Numbered from the stretch's first letter, positions 48,251-59,040 are shown. The stretch: DNA of 64,000 nt from Catonia carolina (GCA_035578175.1 JAQMRL010000006.1:33969893-34033892); one strand, 5' to 3'. Translations and numbers: made by a program. Notes: generated by a model not told the origin, from the letters alone.

Positions 48251-49446
48251 TTGTTTTGACAGTTATTTGTTCTGAACTTGAAGTTCTAACGGTTTACGTG
48301 AAAAATCCTAGATGTAATATTATTTTAACTTAATTAATCTGCCGTATTAAAATATTTCATCAAATTTCTGTAGTTGTGTAGTTTAATTTAAATGAAGTAA
48401 TTCTATTTCATTCATTAAGAGGAAATTATATTTTAAATCTATCTTCTTTGTAAAGTTTAGAAAATACTTTTTAACGTATGATTCACTGTGAATGTAAAAA
48501 TAACTGAAATTTAAATTCGTATATTAATAATTTTTGAAAATGCCATTCGGGCAATTAAGTTTTAAAACAAATAATTAGAAAATTTCAGTCACGAATATAA
48601 ATACTAAACAAACTTTATTTTTTCGTTTTTTTATAATTTATGCGTAAATAAATAAGAAAATAAATAAAATTTTACATAATTTTACTCTTTTATTTTTAAC
48701 GGAAATATTTTTTTTAATGGCGAGATCATCAAAATGTCAAGGCAAGTCAAGGACTCTTGTTTATAACTGGTAACTAGTTACGCTTCCAAAAGATTTCACT
48801 AGATAGAGCTCTGTGTATAGTACAACCATAAAATAACATTCAGAGTTATCTTCCCTTAAATCTTTAGTAAAAAAACGAAATTAAAATAAATAATCTTGTT
48901 AAACTAACCGGTACATTTAGTACAGTTATTTTATAAATAATAGTCTACAGAAATTATTTATTTACAACTGTATTTCTTAGTAGCATACTAGAGTATGTTT
49001 AACTAACGGGTAATTTTATGTCAAATCATCACACTTTAATCAAAAATTTATCTCACAATTTCAAATTTTAATGAAATTTGGTACGCAGTGACCACGTACG
49101 CTAAGAAAATTACCAAATTTTAATAAATTTTATGTACCCATTTTGCGAATTGGCTACGTGAGCTTATGAAAAATTGGTAAAATCACACAACTGCCCACAC
49201 TTTAAATATTTATTAATAGATCTTCCACTACTTAAGCTAGAAATATGGGAGGAGTACATTTTGTAGAATTTGTCAAAATTTTACATAAAAATGTTTCCAA
49301 AATGGGTTAGTAAAATTTAATAAAATTTGGTACTTTTTATAGTCTATATTGGCAATATTTATGTACCAAATTATTACATTGAAATATTAAATGGTGAGGT
49401 AAAATAGGAGTGATGATCTTACATGGAATTACCCTAATCGGTCTAA
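48251..49446. other. Intron 1 stretch; faint internal repetition
   Basis: AT-rich. At 49020-49390 the words AAATTTGGTAC and ACCAAATTTTAATAAATTTT recur in both orientations, possibly an old unknown repeat. No gene. Confidence 0.35.
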
Positions 49447-49592
49447 TTTTTACTTTCTCTTACCTATATGAATATATAGGAAGGAAAGTATTGTTTTCAT
49501 GTCGATTTTCCGAAATCGAGTTTTCACCGGATCTATACGTTTTCAGACCCCCTGAACCCAAAAAACATGTTTTTAGCGATTGGTCTGTGTGT

Positions 49593-49625
<33 letters not shown>

Positions 49626-50403
49626 AACAGAATATCTCAAGAACGGAACATCGTACGAACTTGAAACTTAAGTTACATATCACTACCGGACCCGACATGA
49701 ACATTTTCATCAAAATCGGTCAACCGGAAGTAGTAGTTTATTCGTATAATTTTTCACTTTTTTGCGATTTTCTCAAAAACTAGTCATACGATTTTTTTTT
49801 AAATCGCCTGGTTTACTACATTTTTTATGCTCTACAATATAGGGTAGACGCCATGTTTGCTGAAATTCTGCTTGAGGCTGTTTTTACGTAAAAACATTTT
49901 CTTTTTAAGATTGCGGCTTTAATATGCATTTTAGCGAAAAACGTTATATAATAAAAGTTGTAGAGAATGTAAAATTCTACAACTTTTATTTCAAACATTT
50001 TTTTGTATAACGCTTAGTTTAGCGGTAATTTGCGATTTTCTGTTTTTTTCTCACGAAAACGTGAGAAAAATCGATTTTTTTAACATTTCGGTCTTAGTAT
50101 GCATTTTACGACAAAAGTGTATATAATTAAATTTATAGAAAATTAAAAGATCTACAACTTTTGTTAAGAGCATTTTTCTCTACAGAGCATAGTTTAGCGT
50201 GAAAGCGTGATTTTCCGTATTTTTAAGCCAAACTAAGTTCGATTGTCATTTTGCGTCATTCACTCATGATTAAAATAAGGTTATGTTTTTGAGGTTAGTT
50301 TTTTGTTTATTTCTAATATTTTATTAATAATATTACGTTTATTATTAATTATTTGCATTGGCAAGAGAAAGTTGTGTGAGTGTTTCACACCAGATTTTAT
50401 TTT
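49447..50403 (+). repeat. Repeat E, full length: left arm of the 2.2-kb palindrome
   Basis: TTTTTACTTTCTCTTACCTA to TGTTTCACACCAGATTT, with a (GT)n tract at about 49585-49625. It carries the variants CACTACCGGAC and CACGAAAACGTGAGAAAAAT, both shared only with the inverted copy at 50652. Confidence 0.9.
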
Positions 50404-50449
50404 TAACTTTAATTTGTTTTTGGGAACTATACACTATTGACAACAACCG

Positions 50450-50648
50450 AATGTGATAGCTGCTTTTCGCTTTATCCTTGAAGTGGATCAGGCATGGGTT
50501 TGAGCCCCCAGTAGAGTTTGTTCATGGATGGCTGGCAGCTGGTCACCATACAAAGTCGCTTGCCCAACCGGTGTTACTTAACAAATAATAGAGACTTTCT
50601 ACTAGCTGATTGACTGGGCTGGCCCGGAGGCCAATCGGTCTAAATAAA
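50450..50648 (+). repeat. Repeat I in the palindrome's spacer
   Basis: GATCAGGCATGGGTTTGAGC, CAGTAGAGTTTGTTCATGGA, TTGCCCAACCGGTGTTACTT and a final CTAAATAAATTTAAA. It matches 13720-13915. The GGTTTGAGCCCC word is B-box-like. Confidence 0.65.
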
Positions 50649-50651
50649 TTT

Positions 50652-51624
50652 AAAAATCTGGTGTGAAACACTCACACAACTTTCTCTTGCCAATGCAAAT
50701 AATTAACAATAAACCTAACATTAGTATTAAAACATTAGAAATGAACAAAAACTAACCTCAAAAACATAACCTTATTTTAATCATGAGTGAATGACGCAAA
50801 ATGACAATCGAACTCAATTTGGCTTAAAAATACGGAAAATCACGCTTTCACGCTAAACTAGGCTCTGTAGAGAAAAATGCTTTAAACAAAAGTTGTAGAT
50901 CTTTTAATTTTCTATAAATTTAATTATATACACTTTTGTCGTAAAATGCATACTAAGACCGAAATGTTAAAAAAATCGATTTTTCTCACGTTTTCGTGAG
51001 AAAAAAAACAGAAAATCTCAAATTACCGCTAAACTAAGCGATATACAAAAAAATGTTTGAAACAAAAGTTGTAGGTTTTTAAATTCTCTACAACTTTTAT
51101 TATGTAAGTTTTTGCGCTAAAATTTATATTAAAGCCGTAATCTTAAAAAAACAACGTTTTTACGTGAAAACAGCCTCACCGAGAATTTCAGCAAACATGG
51201 CGCCTACCCTATCTTGTAGAGAATAAAAAATTGAGTAAAATAGGCGATTTTAAAAAAAATCGTAGGACCAGTTTTTGAGAAAATCGCAAAAAACTGAAAA
51301 ATTATACGAATAAACTACTACTTCCGGTTGACCGATTTTGATGAAAATGTTCGTGTCGCGTCCGGTAGTGGTATGTAACTTAAGTTTCAAGTTTCAAGTT
51401 CGTACGATGTTCCGTTCTTGAGATATTCTGTTCACACACAGACACACACACACACAGACACACACACACACACACACACACACAGACCAATCGCTAAAAA
51501 CATGTTTTTTGGGTTCAGGGGGTTTGAAAACGTATAGATCCGGTGAAAACTCGATTTCGAAAAATCGACATGAAAACAATACTTTCCTTCCTATATATTC
51601 ATATAGACAAGAGAAAGTAAAAAT
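50652..51624 (-). repeat. Repeat E, full length: right arm of the 2.2-kb palindrome
   Basis: The inverse of 49447-50403 along its whole length, with only scattered differences and a (CA)n tract at 51433-51484. Outer end GAGAAAGTAAAAAT mirrors the left arm's ATTTTTACTTTCTC. Confidence 0.9.
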
Positions 51625-52207
51625 GGGATTAAATATCTATACTCGTTCTATACCTTTCTATCTCGTTGATCAAAATTGCCGATTCCTCTATAATCGTTGT
51701 TATATAACTTACGACTTTACTTAAGCCAATGTGAATGTACGGTTGTCAGATCAATGGTTCATCAAAACCATCAGTCATAGCTAAACTTCAACAGTTTTAA
51801 TCAAAATTGCTTCGTACGCTACTTCACGCTCCATTTTTTAGTGTCAAATCACACACTTCACTCGGTCCTAAAAATCCCATTAATTAATGACACCATACAC
51901 AAAATGTATCAACGCTTTAGAATATAATTATTTAACAACTCCAACCCATTGATTCGTGAACTAAGTTCTCCACATTTACTTGGCAATTCATATCGACGGC
52001 TCAGTAGGAGGTGGAGCAGAGACTTTGGTTAATTTCATTCAATGCAGTTCAAATTTAATAAAGCTTAATAACAACATACAAAATAATTAAACAATATTCT
52101 AAACTAAATAATTTTAATGATTAAATTGTGAAAATTCTAACTGTATTAATTAACTGCGGGAGTCCTTCTAATGAGGAGTGTCCTCCTTTAACGTGTAACG
52201 TCATTTT

Positions 52208-52209
<2 letters not shown>
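51625..52209. other. Intron 1 stretch with one copy of a 64-bp duplication
   Basis: 52027-52090 (GGTTAATTTCATTCAATGCA … ACAAAATAATTAA) recurs at 52435-52498 with one difference. The rest is AT-rich with no gene. Confidence 0.6.

Positions 52210-52256
<47 letters not shown>
52210..52256. repeat. (TA)n microsatellite at a SINE-D 3' end
   Basis: About 23 units directly abutting the 3' end of the minus-strand SINE-D, as expected if it grew from the SINE's tail. Confidence 0.9.
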
Positions 52257-52260
<4 letters not shown>

Positions 52261-52261
52261 T

Positions 52262-52746
52262 AGGTCAACAGCTGAAAGGCTGGTTTGAACCTCCAGGGGT
52301 TTTACTAAGTAAAAACGAGAAGTCAATTAGTTTACTATTGCCTTCCTCACTGAGTTGAAAGAGCATGCTTATCAGCATGCCAGGCCCTCCGAAAAACACC
52401 CACATTCCACCGCAAATTTAAAAGTTTAAAGACGGGTTAATTTCATTCAATGCTGTTCAAATTTAATAAAGCTTAATAACAACATACAAAATAATTAACT
52501 TTTTTTTCAATTTTGTGAGTGCAAGTGACACTTTCACTCACTCACTGGCTGTATAGTGAAATTCATTACTCTCAAAAGAAGATAACTGTGACTAGTGTCT
52601 TTTACACCTCTACCTCTTCGGTTCTTAAATAGTTCAGTTATATAATTGGTTGACTATGTTATAAGAAACAGAACTATTTTTTGTAGCCCTGGAACCAACA
52701 GGTCGAGTCCAATTAATTTAACACTCCACCTGCCCGTTATGGGCAG
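52262..52746 (-). repeat. SINE-D with a 100-bp filler insertion
   Basis: Complement of the full element (3' end at 52262, 5' GCCCGTTATGGGCAG near 52746). About 52418-52518 is foreign and contains the second copy of the 64-bp sequence; short GCAA words flank it. Confidence 0.85.
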
Positions 52747-53035
52747 TATATATAGGTCTATTATATGCATATTGGCGGTTGTGAAAAACCTCACCGATGT
52801 AAAAAAAATAAAGTGAAATAATGGCATTTATTTTTTTTAATTTTTACAATAATTGTAAAAAGATTATAAAAATAAAATAAAATGAACTTGTTTGTCAAGT
52901 TCGTTGTGTGAAAGTTTGTATCGAACGGAAAAAAGGATAAGTAGGCCTATGTCTGAAATTCTGAACCAGGATGATTCCCGGTGAGGTCTTGTATTTTTTC
53001 ATTAGTATAATATCAACTCATATGAGCCCATATAC

Positions 53036-53432
53036 ATATTACCTGCCCATAACAGACAGGTGGAGTGTCAAATTATTTACACTCAATCTGTTCGTTGCAG
53101 GGCTAAAATAAATAGTTCTGTTTCTTATCACATGGTCAGTCAATTAAATGACTGAATCATTTAAGAACAGAAGAGGTAGAGGTGTAAAAGACACTAATCA
53201 GAGTTATTTCCTCTGAAAGTAATGAATTTCACTATACAGCCAGACCCTGTGGTGACTGAAGTGAAGGTGTCATTTGCAGAGTGGAAAATATGTGCTTTTC
53301 AGAGGGCCCGGCATGCTGATAAGCGTACTTTTCCACTCAGTGAGGAAGGCAATGGTAAACCACCTCACTCCTCGTTTTACTTAGTAAAACCTCTACAGGT
53401 TCAAACCAGCCTTTTGGCTGTTGACCTAAACA
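53036..53432 (+). repeat. SINE-D, full length, plus strand
   Basis: ACCTGCCCATAACAGACAGG to CTGTTGACCTAAACAACA. It is head-to-head with the copy at 52262, 290 bp apart. An 87-codon frame within (53222-53485) belongs to the SINE and is not a gene; the matching frame at 57743-57988 is another copy. Confidence 0.85.
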
Positions 53433-54272
53433 ACACAACATACATATTACATACGCAAAAAGCCCATATCATTACCTTAGGATAAAAAAAGGCTTGTGTT
53501 GGAATCTCCAAATAAAAATTTTAAAAAATTACATATTTTAGTACAATTTTACTTTGATTAGGCCAATGTACTATTACGCTGTAGTAGCTTGAAATCTAAT
53601 TACATAATAGTGTTACATTAGGTTGATAAGGTAAATCACATATTTAATTAGGCCTACATATATAATTTACTACGGTATTACATTACAATCCATCATTGTT
53701 TCTTTAAAAATAAGTGAATTAAGATGACAAAAAATGAAATCTGAATGAAGGTATTAAACATCCATCGATCGAATTTATGTGATATTTTATAATAAATAAA
53801 AAATACAAGAGATTGTTACAAAACATTTTAATTACATTAACTATAAGGCAATTCCAAAAGATAAAATATTTTCAATCATGAATTCTCAGTTAAACTGTTA
53901 TCTAATAAATAGGCCTACATTATTTTTTAAAGACGAAACTGAACAACAGTTTTGAACATTTGAAGAGAAAGCCAGAAGATAGATTGTTTAGAAAAAATAT
54001 GAAAACCGAAGACCCTTCCCTCCATTCAGATTAAGGAAGTCAAACGACATAAAAGAATTGGACACTAGAGGATTTAACAGAACCTTTGAATTAGTTGTAG
54101 GATATAGTATATACGATTTCAGTTAAGGAAAAACAAATAAGGATTGATCAACCGGATCTTCACAGATGCGGAAGGAAAAGCAAGACCTGCCATTTTATTA
54201 ATAATTAAGAAAATTAAAAAATTCAAAATTTCGGAAACAAACAAAAACCAGAATAAATGACTAACATGGCCG
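53433..54272. other. Intron 1 stretch without recognised features
   Basis: AT-rich; two copies of the TAGGCCTA word (53649, 53910). Confidence 0.35.
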
Positions 54273-54450
54273 GCTGCATTGGCGTAGTTGGTAACGTGCT
54301 CGCCTCTCATCATGCGGTGTTGGGTTCGAATCTCACTCCGGCACGGCATATTTTCATACGTTACAAAAAATCATTTCATCTTTCACAGTTGTAACCCAAC
54401 GTCGTCGCTAATGACCACTGTAGTTGATATTACGTTAAATAAACAGATAA
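54273..54450 (+). repeat. SINE-C with tRNA-like head
   Basis: TGCATTGGCGTAGTTGGTAA (A box), an anticodon-loop-like CTCATCA, and GTTGGGTTCGAATCTCACTC (B box) end near the GGCACGGCA. The body continues to CGTCGTCGCTAATGACCACT, TGATATTACGTTAAATAAAC and an A-rich tail. The first 75 nt approximate a tRNA, but the anticodon stem pairs poorly and the tail is shared with 43038, so it is a SINE. Confidence 0.85.
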
Positions 54451-56313
54451 AAAAATAAAATAAAAAAATAACTAAAATGGTTTGAGTCCATATAAAAAAA
54501 TAAATACGCAATTCATATTGTCAGTAAATTTCAATGTTCGTACACCGCTTATCCAAATATTTGACACTGAAATTGTTTAACAGTCTTTAAGTTAACATTT
54601 ACAGTCAAAATTATATCTTAAATACCAGAGTAAGTTTATCGTGCTTCAAACCGTTTCCTATTTAAATCGCACTACATTTCTGAATTTAGAATTTTGAGAA
54701 GTACCCCAAAACTGTATTCCATTTATGTACAAATCGGTTTTAAAATGATTGATAGAAAAGATTATAACCCAAATAACCCATTCTCTCAGAATTTAGAACT
54801 TAATTATTTTGGTATATATTTGATATTTTCATGTGAAGTTACAATATAACACCAACTAGTACCAAATCAACTAATAAGAGTAAAACTTTCGATTATCCGT
54901 CATACATAGACGGACCGAATAACGTGAATTAAGTGGAAGTGTACAGTGGAAACTTGATATTCCAATGAAAATTTTATATTGGATGATCTTTCTTTACAAG
55001 GTAATAAACACAATAATAAGAGAAAAGATGAAAAATTAATTCTTAAAAATTACACAGTTCTGTTCATTAGCCTGCAACGTATCTACAGTTAAAATTATCC
55101 TTAATTCCAAATAAACAAATATAATATTATCGAAACGAGAAAGCTGCCTTCTCACTATTATGCAATTAAGTAACAAATTTCCGTTTCATAAAAATATTTC
55201 CGTAATCGTTTACGTTTTAGCAAAATAGTTGTCAGGGACGGATAACACGGACGACGACGGATAAGCGGTAATTAACTGTACACAAATAGTGAAATTTCTA
55301 AGATCCAAAATGGATACTATCACTTAAGATAAAAAATTAATTTTATGAAAAAATATTGTTATTATTTTGCAAATACCGACAAGAATCAAGTGGTATACAA
55401 ACTTGATTCCAAAATTCGGTGAACTTTTTTTAATAATCAGTTGTAATTTTTAGTTTTCATTATAACATGAATTAATTTTTAGTAATTAATTATATATATA
55501 TTTTAAAATTTAAATAAAAGGATTAAGTACCAAAATTTGTTTTAATAAAGTTTATCAATCGGTTAAACGGTTGGCTAATCGTTTACAACGCTTTATTTAA
55601 GCGTTTAATAAACCAATAATTAAGTATAGAATACTAAAATAAAACGATTTATTTGTTTACAAAACAAACTATTTACACTGAATGTCAATTTTAATAAAAT
55701 TTAAACACTGTACATTTATTTAATTAACTAAAATACTCGTACTATTATGTTAACAAATGTCCGATTTGTTGCTATAAATTCCAATACTTTTTTATTTATT
55801 GGAAAAATTTATAATAAACCTTTTAACAACACAATAAAATAAATCCATTAGTGAATTCTTTTTGATTATAAAAATTATTTCATTTAATTTTTATTGACAA
55901 TAATTGTTAAAATATATTGAATTTATCTTTAGAACATAAATTAGTTCTACTAAGTAAATTATTTGGTATAAGAAATAGCTTAATTGAATTTAACCTACTT
56001 TCAAAATATGAAATTTTGTTATTAATTTTTATTAAGCTACTATATCAAAATAAAGAAAAATTTATTACAGTCGTAACGTCACTCCGACGACTGCGTAGCT
56101 TCGTTATCATTCCGATGAAATATTATACCAATAACAATAGACTTTTGGCTCAGTATGTAATGATATATTGCAGTATTTAATGACTTGAAAAAATTATATA
56201 AGGGTGACACTTCAAAAAGAAGGGTGAAAATTATTATATATTTTTTTAATATAAAATCTACCCTAATGTGTTTATTATTAAATAAAATATACACAAAATG
56301 TTTTTTAACTTAC
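54451..56313. other. Start of intron 1 after exon 1
   Basis: Very AT-rich. 54875-55265 has words such as AGTAAAACTTTCGATTATCC and ACGACGGATAAGCGG near its ends, suggesting a decayed pogo/Tigger-type element. No coding exon is seen. Confidence 0.35.
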
Positions 56314-56430
56314 CGTGTATACGCATGTTGCTCTGCATTGCGCCACTTTTAATGGGGATCCGATTTCTTCCCCTAATATTAAATTAAAAGAAAATATCAC
56401 AAGTAATATTTGCGAAACAAAAAATTCCAT
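56314..56430 (-). CDS. Exon 1: signal peptide and first Cys pair
   Basis: ATG at 56430-56428 in ATCATGG context opens 39 codons ending at ACG|GTAAGT, a consensus donor. Residues 1-20 (MEFFVSQILLVIFSFNLILG) form a hydrophobic signal peptide with likely cleavage after Gly20. The mature start EEIGSPLKVAQCRATCVYT brings cysteines 32 and 36. No upstream in-frame methionine with a better context was seen. The Cys spacing and phase fit exon 2, 31 kb away. The secretory signal agrees with the type I topology inferred from exon 5. Confidence 0.85.
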
Positions 56431-56879
56431 GATTATATAAATATTCGTCCGATTAATTTAAAATTAATATTTTAATCACTCCCAATTTTTCCTGTTAATT
56501 GAAACAGAAAAAATTAGTTCAACAATTAAAAAAATACTGCTATAATATTTTGATTATTAAAAACACTATTTTGCGAATATATAAGTTTTATTACACAAAT
56601 TAACTACTGTTTTTGTTTTTAATGATTATTACATTAATATTTCACTACACAACTAATAATAAATTATATATTTTATTAGTAAACTTATTAAGAAAACTAA
56701 TTTTTTTTTTATTACAACTTAAAGTCATCCTGAATTAAAATTTAATTAAACTCTTACATAATAATAACAACTAAATTAAACACAGAGTATTTTAATTTTT
56801 AAAACTTTTCACTTTAATTAAAATTAATTGAAAATATTTTTACATTATTTTATATTTTAAAATAATTATTATACATATA

Positions 56880-57125
56880 TAAATTGGTTTTGGATGAAAT
56901 TAAGCGATTTGATCAAATCGAAGTAACGTTTAGCTTTCCGCAACGATCACACACTACCTCACAGCTCTGTCACCGGCAGAGAACTGAGCCCCGACCTTCC
57001 TGGGCTAAGCATTCATTTCGTTTTCTACCACTAGGGGGCAATACCTACTGGGTTACTATCCCCACTCCCTCTACAATTATCCGCACACCAATAAAATGTC
57101 TTTCCTCTTCTGTATTGAATGACAT
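56880..57125 (-). promoter_or_regulatory. Putative promoter/5' UTR region of the gene
   Basis: A less AT-rich island about 500 bp upstream of the start codon. On the minus strand it has an arthropod initiator TCAGTT (A+1 at about 56985) with a partial DPE (GGTAG at +28), no TATA box, a 16-bp palindrome CGATTTGATCAAATCG near 56904, and the CTCF-type word at 57028. Promoter identity is an inference. Confidence 0.35.
57028..57040 (+). promoter_or_regulatory. CTCF-type motif
   Basis: CCACTAGGGGGCA matches every position of the CCASYAGRKGGCR core of the CTCF consensus. It lies about 600 bp upstream of exon 1 outside recognised repeats. Confidence 0.45.
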
Positions 57126-57371
57126 GCAATTTGGCTGACATAATGTTTTGTTTTTTTGTTTATAATACAATGTACAGTAGATTCTAAAAAGGGGGCGATT
57201 ACTTTGTAGTACTGAAGTTTTTTATTTTTTTACTTGACTGTACAGACGTTTTTAATTTTGTTGTGGTCATGTTTTGTAGGCATTTATTCTGTTTTATTTA
57301 CATTACCTTTTTTTGTGTTAGAATAAACGATTATATTATTTTCGGCAGAATAAGTTCTTGTAGTTGAATTC

Positions 57372-58360
57372 GGGTCTTTTCCGTTTTTTTATGCCACTAT
57401 CAAATCCGAATTCCCTGAAGGGTTACACATTCTCCTATTCCTGCGTCTAGCGTGCTAATCTGACTAGGAACATTCCTGCGTAATGTCAACCACTCCGATT
57501 TCACAGTTAATTACTACAAAGTCTGCGTAGTCAGTCTACTATGAATTTTGTAGTTAATTAATAATATTCGGACGGAGGATGATGCTGCCAGAGTTCCTTC
57601 AGGAAAGGGAGTTATTGCATAATCCCAGATGTAACAACTAAAAATTCTGTGTGAAACACTCAGACTTTCTCTTCCCAATGTAAATAATTAAAAAATATAA
57701 CGTAATGTAATAATAATTTAATGTAAAATATAATGTAAATAATTAGAATAATAAGTTAAAGTTGTTTTTGTTTAGGTCATCAGCCAAAAGGCTGGTTTGA
57801 ACCTGTAGAGGTTTTACTAAGTAAAAAAAGGAGTGAGGTGGTTTACCATTGCCTTCTTCACTGAGTGGAAAAGTATGCTTATCAGCATGCCGAGCCCTCT
57901 GAAAAGCACATATTTTCCACTCTGCAAATGACACTTTCACTTCATTCACCACAGGGTCTGGCTGTATAATGAAATCCATTACTTTCAAAGGAGATAACTC
58001 TGATTAGTGTCTTTTACTCCTCTACCTCTTCTGTTCTTAAATGATTCAGTCATTTAATTGGCTGACCATGTGATAAGAAACAGAACTATTTATTTTAGCC
58101 CTGTAACGAACAGATTGAGTGTAAATTAAGTTAAAGTAACCTGTAAATAAAAAACTCAAAATAAAACAATCGTAATAAGGGATAAGACAACCAAACGTGT
58201 AACGTAGTACTTTTTACTATAAACTGGGACTTGGAAGGACGTATGTACGCGTGCGTGTGTCTGTCTCAGTTTGAGTTTCAGTAAGGCAGTGAGTGGGAGA
58301 AATAAACACTTGTGCAACCCCTTCAGGGAATTCAGATTTGATAGTGGCATATACAAAATT
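57372..58360. mobile_element. MITE H2, split by later insertions
   Basis: The ends TATGCCACTATCAAATCCGA and TTCAGGGAATTCAGATTTGA/TAGTGGCATATAC are the inverted termini of H1 (30517). The interiors on both sides match H1 in reverse order up to about 57510 and from about 58230. The 700 bp between hold a scrap of E (57640-57690) and SINE-D. Confidence 0.75.
57770..58125 (-). repeat. SINE-D, minus copy inside MITE H2
   Basis: Complement of the element from GGTCATCAGCCAAAAGGCTG to TTTTAGCCCTGTAACGAACA. Nearly full length and little decayed. Confidence 0.85.
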
Positions 58361-58379
58361 CTATCATAAAATGAAATAC

Positions 58380-58460
58380 CTACAGTAAAACTTCACTAAT
58401 TCAGAATTTATGGGGGGGGGGGGAGGATGAGTCCGAATTATTAAAATTCCGGATTAGGAG
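58380..58460 (+). repeat. pogo/Tigger-like terminus
   Basis: CTACAGTAAAACTTCACTAA then TTCAGAATTTATGG, a poly-G run and AAAATTCCGGATTAGG resemble ends of pogo/Tigger elements. The other end was not found. Confidence 0.4.
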
Positions 58461-59040
58461 AATTTTTGAAATACAGTAAACTACAACTGTATACTAGAAC
58501 ATAAGATGTAGTGGTAAATTTGTGATTTCACGCTTAATAAATAGATTATTGGAAAAGGACGAAAAAATAATTTTAAAACACACATATTCCATTTAAAACT
58601 TAAGTACAGTATTTATTATAAAATAAAATAAAATTTAATTTTGTCCAAACATGAAACTTAATGAAGGATTTAATCTACGAAACAAACTCTGTACTAGTTT
58701 ACTCTGTACTAGTACGTAAAATGAAAGCTGAAGCCTGTGTTCGGAATCGCGTAGGCATAAGTAAGAAACATAAAAATTTCTGGTACGGCTCATTTTATAG
58801 CTTGGATCTTTTTATTTAATTCGTATAAATTACGAAACACAGAAGTGTATTAGGCATTTTACAGTGATTTGAAAACAAACTATGTGCCCGTTTTTTAGCG
58901 CGTTTTTCACTTAGTCCATATTTCAGAATAAGTAGCACGATCAATTTTTAGAGGAAATATATTGCGTTTTAGGGAAGTGTTCCTGCCTGTTTTCTAATTA
59001 ACTTCACTTGAAATTCAGCCTTTTAGTACAAAGGGTGAAG
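58461..59040. other. 5' flank without recognised features
   Basis: AT-rich; GTACTAGT-containing 14-mer doubled near 58690-58720. No gene. Confidence 0.35.

Larger units (their letters stand above)
952..56430 (-). other. Six-exon gene for a Cys-box/FN3 single-pass membrane protein
   Basis: Six coding segments on the minus strand join in one open frame of 1,230 nt including the stop (409 residues). Introns are about 31.5, 6.4, 9.1, 5.3 and 1.9 kb. The first four junctions are phase 0 and the last is phase 1. Predicted order: signal peptide (1-20), ten cysteines at 32, 36, 50, 56, 59, 63, 74, 80, 84 and 88, FN3-like module 1 (about 101-178), FN3-like module 2 (about 192-257), acidic stalk (about 258-345), membrane helix (about 350-369), and a basic then Ser/Thr-rich cytoplasmic tail. 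The arrangement suggests a cell-surface receptor or adhesion molecule with disulfide-bonded N-terminus outside the cell. Anosmin-like proteins share a Cys-rich box followed by FN3, but they carry a WAP domain and are secreted, so the relationship is only suggested. Function is unknown. Confidence 0.85.

Noticed and set aside
49580..49783. Frames with Val-Cys repeats (also 51394-51579 and 31508-31711)
   Set aside because: They are translations of GT/CA tracts inside repeat E.
53222..53485. 87-codon frame repeated at 57743-57988
   Set aside because: Both are the same part of SINE-D; other copies are broken, so it is repeat sequence and not a conserved protein.
54273..54350. A functional tRNA gene with CAU anticodon
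   Set aside because: The anticodon stem pairs poorly and the downstream body and A-rich tail match another dispersed copy, so it is a SINE head.
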